In this document: one piece after another, positions 62,585 to 64,000 of the stretch
Position numbering within the stretch: the first letter of the stretch is position 1
Layout of the letters: each line of letters opens with the position of its first letter
NCBI GenBank assembly: GCA_011364965.1
Contig: RDOB01000003.1
Location: forward strand, 62,001 to 126,000
Direction of reading: 5' to 3'
DNA: 64,000 nt
Source of the DNA: Candidatus Heimdallarchaeota archaeon
GTDB taxonomy: Archaea > Asgardarchaeota > Heimdallarchaeia > Hodarchaeales > Hodarchaeaceae
Program-made: the position numbers and the translations under genes
Notes under the pieces: model-generated
Databases searched by the model: none
Seen by the model: the letters and a program-made list of their open reading frames with translations, nothing else
Told to the model about the DNA's origin: nothing

Positions 62585-62629
62585 TCATTATAGTTAAATC
62601 CACTGTAAACAAAATTTGAGAGACACAAA

Positions 62630-63385
62630 ATGAGTTCAGAAGATCAATTTGAAAATATCTTCAAAGAATGTAAGGATGATCCGAAAGTAATTGGATTAGT
62701 TCTCGGGGGATCACGGGGAAAAAATATGCACACAGAGTATTCAGATTACGATTTCACTATCATTATCGTGCCAGAAGCGAAAGTAGAATATGAAAAAAGA
62801 GTTAATTCCTTAAAAAAAGATTTTGATGTCGCTGTCAGTACACTCGTAGAGTTTAAGAAATATGCACAATGGGGGAGCGAATTAATGTGGGATCGATACA
62901 ACTTTACTCATGTTAAAGCTTCAATAGACAAAACTGGAGGAGAAATACAAGATATTATAGATCAAAAAGGTAAAGTACCTCCAGAATATTGTACAGAGTT
63001 CATTTCAGCGAGTTTAGATGAATATATCAATCAAGTTTATAGATCAATTAAGTGTTTACGTGATAAAAATGATATAGGGTATCGGCTAGAAGCAGCAACA
63101 TCAATCAAACCGTTATTAAACTGCTTATTTGCTATCCACGATAACAGAATATGTCCTTATTTCAAGTATTTATATTGGGAATTAACTGAGTTTCCACTTG
63201 TGAAACTTCCATTAACTCCTAACGAATTGATTGAAAAAATCCTTTCTATTCTAGAATCAGGAGATTATAAAATTCAACAAGAGATTTTCAGGCTAGTTGA
63301 AAAAATCTTTCGAGCTGAAGGATATGGAAGGGTGTTTGATAGCTGGAAAGGGGATGATCAATGGATCATGAATTATATTCCCTAA
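62630..63385 (+). CDS. Nucleotidyltransferase-fold protein (aminoglycoside adenylyltransferase-like)
   Basis: A 251-residue protein with the nucleotidyltransferase motif GLVLGGSRGKNMHTEYSDYD: GGS (26-28) and the metal aspartates D39 and D41. A helical C-terminal region (IKPLLNCLFAIHDNR) follows, as in AadK/KNTase-like proteins. Resistance to an antibiotic or modification of another small molecule or tRNA is possible. It follows the metallo-beta-lactamase-fold gene by 45 bases, so the two are probably cotranscribed. Confidence 0.8.
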   Translation: MSSEDQFENIFKECKDDPKVIGLVLGGSRGKNMHTEYSDYDFTIIIVPEAKVEYEKRVNSLKKDFDVAVSTLVEFKKYAQWGSELMWDRYNFTHVKASIDKTGGEIQDIIDQKGKVPPEYCTEFISASLDEYINQVYRSIKCLRDKNDIGYRLEAATSIKPLLNCLFAIHDNRICPYFKYLYWELTEFPLVKLPLTPNELIEKILSILESGDYKIQQEIFRLVEKIFRAEGYGRVFDSWKGDDQWIMNYIP

Positions 63386-63598
63386 AACTTCCACTTTGAA
63401 AAATACCAGCCCATTTTACTCATGATTTGAATAAAAGTTAAAGCTTGAAAAAAACTCGCTTCTCGACGAAGTTACAAGATAAGGAAGCATGAAATGATAG
63501 AAATAATACTAACCCACTAGTTCTTTATATCTAGTTCTATAATTTTCAACTATTTTGAAATGAAATTATGCAATTAAACTTACGAGGAAGTTTCTTAA

Positions 63599-64000
63599 CT
63601 AACTATTCATGAAAGAGAGTAATTTCTCAGAAAAATCAGGTGGATACCAATGCCCTAAATTGGGGTATTCAATGAGCTGACATGAAATTCCATCGTTTCT
63701 CAACATTTGTACAAACTTTTGGATATTTTTGTGGGAGATTACTTGGTCCTTTTTCCCAGTAATTATCATTCCACTGACTTCAGAGGCATTATCATTTTCA
63801 ATCAATGGTTTCCAATTGTCGAGATCATTCATCCATCTTCCTCCAGGAGCAACAGCCACAAATTTCTGTATGGGCAGTGTACCAGATACAACAAGCCATA
63901 TAGCAAGTTCTGCACCTGAAGAAAGCCCTCCAACTAGAGAATGACCAAATTCAATAGAATAAGTTTCCTCTATCTTTTTAACATATGTCTTAAGCTGTTT
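63599..64000 (-). CDS. Alpha/beta-hydrolase, C-terminal part (gene enters from right edge)
   Basis: The minus-strand frame is open to the window edge, so the 5' end is outside. The nucleophile elbow is GLSSG in LVGGLSSGAELAIW, the catalytic aspartate fits IITGKKDQVI and the histidine fits PNLGHWYPPDF, the classic serine hydrolase triad. Family is esterase or lipase-like; the substrate is not visible. An internal ATG (63859) starts a shorter frame of no significance. Confidence 0.8.
   Translation of the reverse strand, partial: KQLKTYVKKIEETYSIEFGHSLVGGLSSGAELAIWLVVSGTLPIQKFVAVAPGGRWMNDLDNWKPLIENDNASEVSGMIITGKKDQVISHKNIQKFVQMLRNDGISCQLIEYPNLGHWYPPDFSEKLLSFMNS

Noticed and set aside
63707..63944. 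Plus-strand frames near the right edge
   Set aside because: They are shadows of the alpha/beta-hydrolase gene on the minus strand.
1..64000. CRISPR arrays, rRNA and tRNA genes
   Set aside because: No regularly spaced repeats and no GC-rich cloverleaf segments were seen by eye; a tRNA scan was not possible.

Overview
The window looks like a piece of an Asgard archaeal chromosome. It is AT-rich, with short leaders and frequent TTG/GTG starts. The archaeal signs are a tungsten-type aldehyde:ferredoxin oxidoreductase, the archaeal Era-like GTPase / DUF2073 / zinc-ribbon trio, archaeal TATA-like boxes and a non-fused lipoate ligase. The eukaryote-like signs are a Rab/Ras-like small GTPase, a TPR protein ending in a longin/roadblock-like domain, a polyproline protein of the kind profilins bind, an AsnRS close in motifs to the eukaryotic cytosolic enzyme, and a caspase-fold secreted protein. 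The Asgard assignment is an inference; no rRNA, tRNA or CRISPR array was seen.

Layout. 1-6 kb: tail of a DinB-like gene, then a tight four-gene operon (unknown protein, PLP aminotransferase, homoserine dehydrogenase, aldehyde ferredoxin oxidoreductase). 6-12 kb: TPR/longin-like protein, creatininase-family hydrolase, HAD phosphatase, two winged-helix regulators, a nucleotide-sugar-dehydrogenase-like protein. 12-17 kb: ABC-2 exporter operon, HD phosphohydrolase, TIM-barrel isomerase and DUF3795 protein, with repeated GTAAC motifs in the promoters. 17-23 kb: polyproline zinc-ribbon protein, MuiA-like coiled-coil protein, surface-anchored CAP protein, flavin reductase and the wreck of a surface protein gene. 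23-32 kb: asnS, GNAT, small GTPase, lipoate ligase, a nucleotidyltransferase paired with a motif-degenerate phosphomannomutase, a coiled-coil/winged-helix protein and the Era-like trio. 32-41 kb: MFS carrier, heterodimeric ABC exporter, a ferric-reductase-like membrane protein, an ICMT-like methyltransferase and two Nudix hydrolases.

41.6-53 kb is an accessory, decaying region: a pirin gene broken by an in-frame stop, a two-gene operon of paralogous ribbon-helix-helix-like proteins with a palindromic operator, a secreted caspase-like protease, an IS110-family element with a candidate bridge RNA, a zinc-protease fragment, and a membrane protein gene with a broken 5' end plus a remnant of its homologue. 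53-64 kb holds a GH13 enzyme with a GPH-type sugar carrier, a secreted metallophosphoesterase, a frameshifted small gene, a PadR-led operon (PadR, HAAS/RDD membrane protein, flavodoxin, metallo-beta-lactamase fold), a beta-propeller surface protein, a second metallo-beta-lactamase fold protein, a nucleotidyltransferase and the 3' part of an alpha/beta hydrolase.

The best candidates for something undescribed are the paralogous RHH pair with its operator (42415-43735), the polyproline zinc-ribbon protein (17311-19047), the IS110 candidate bridge RNA (47259-47421), and the split nucleotidyltransferase / pseudo-phosphomannomutase pair (27361-29965).
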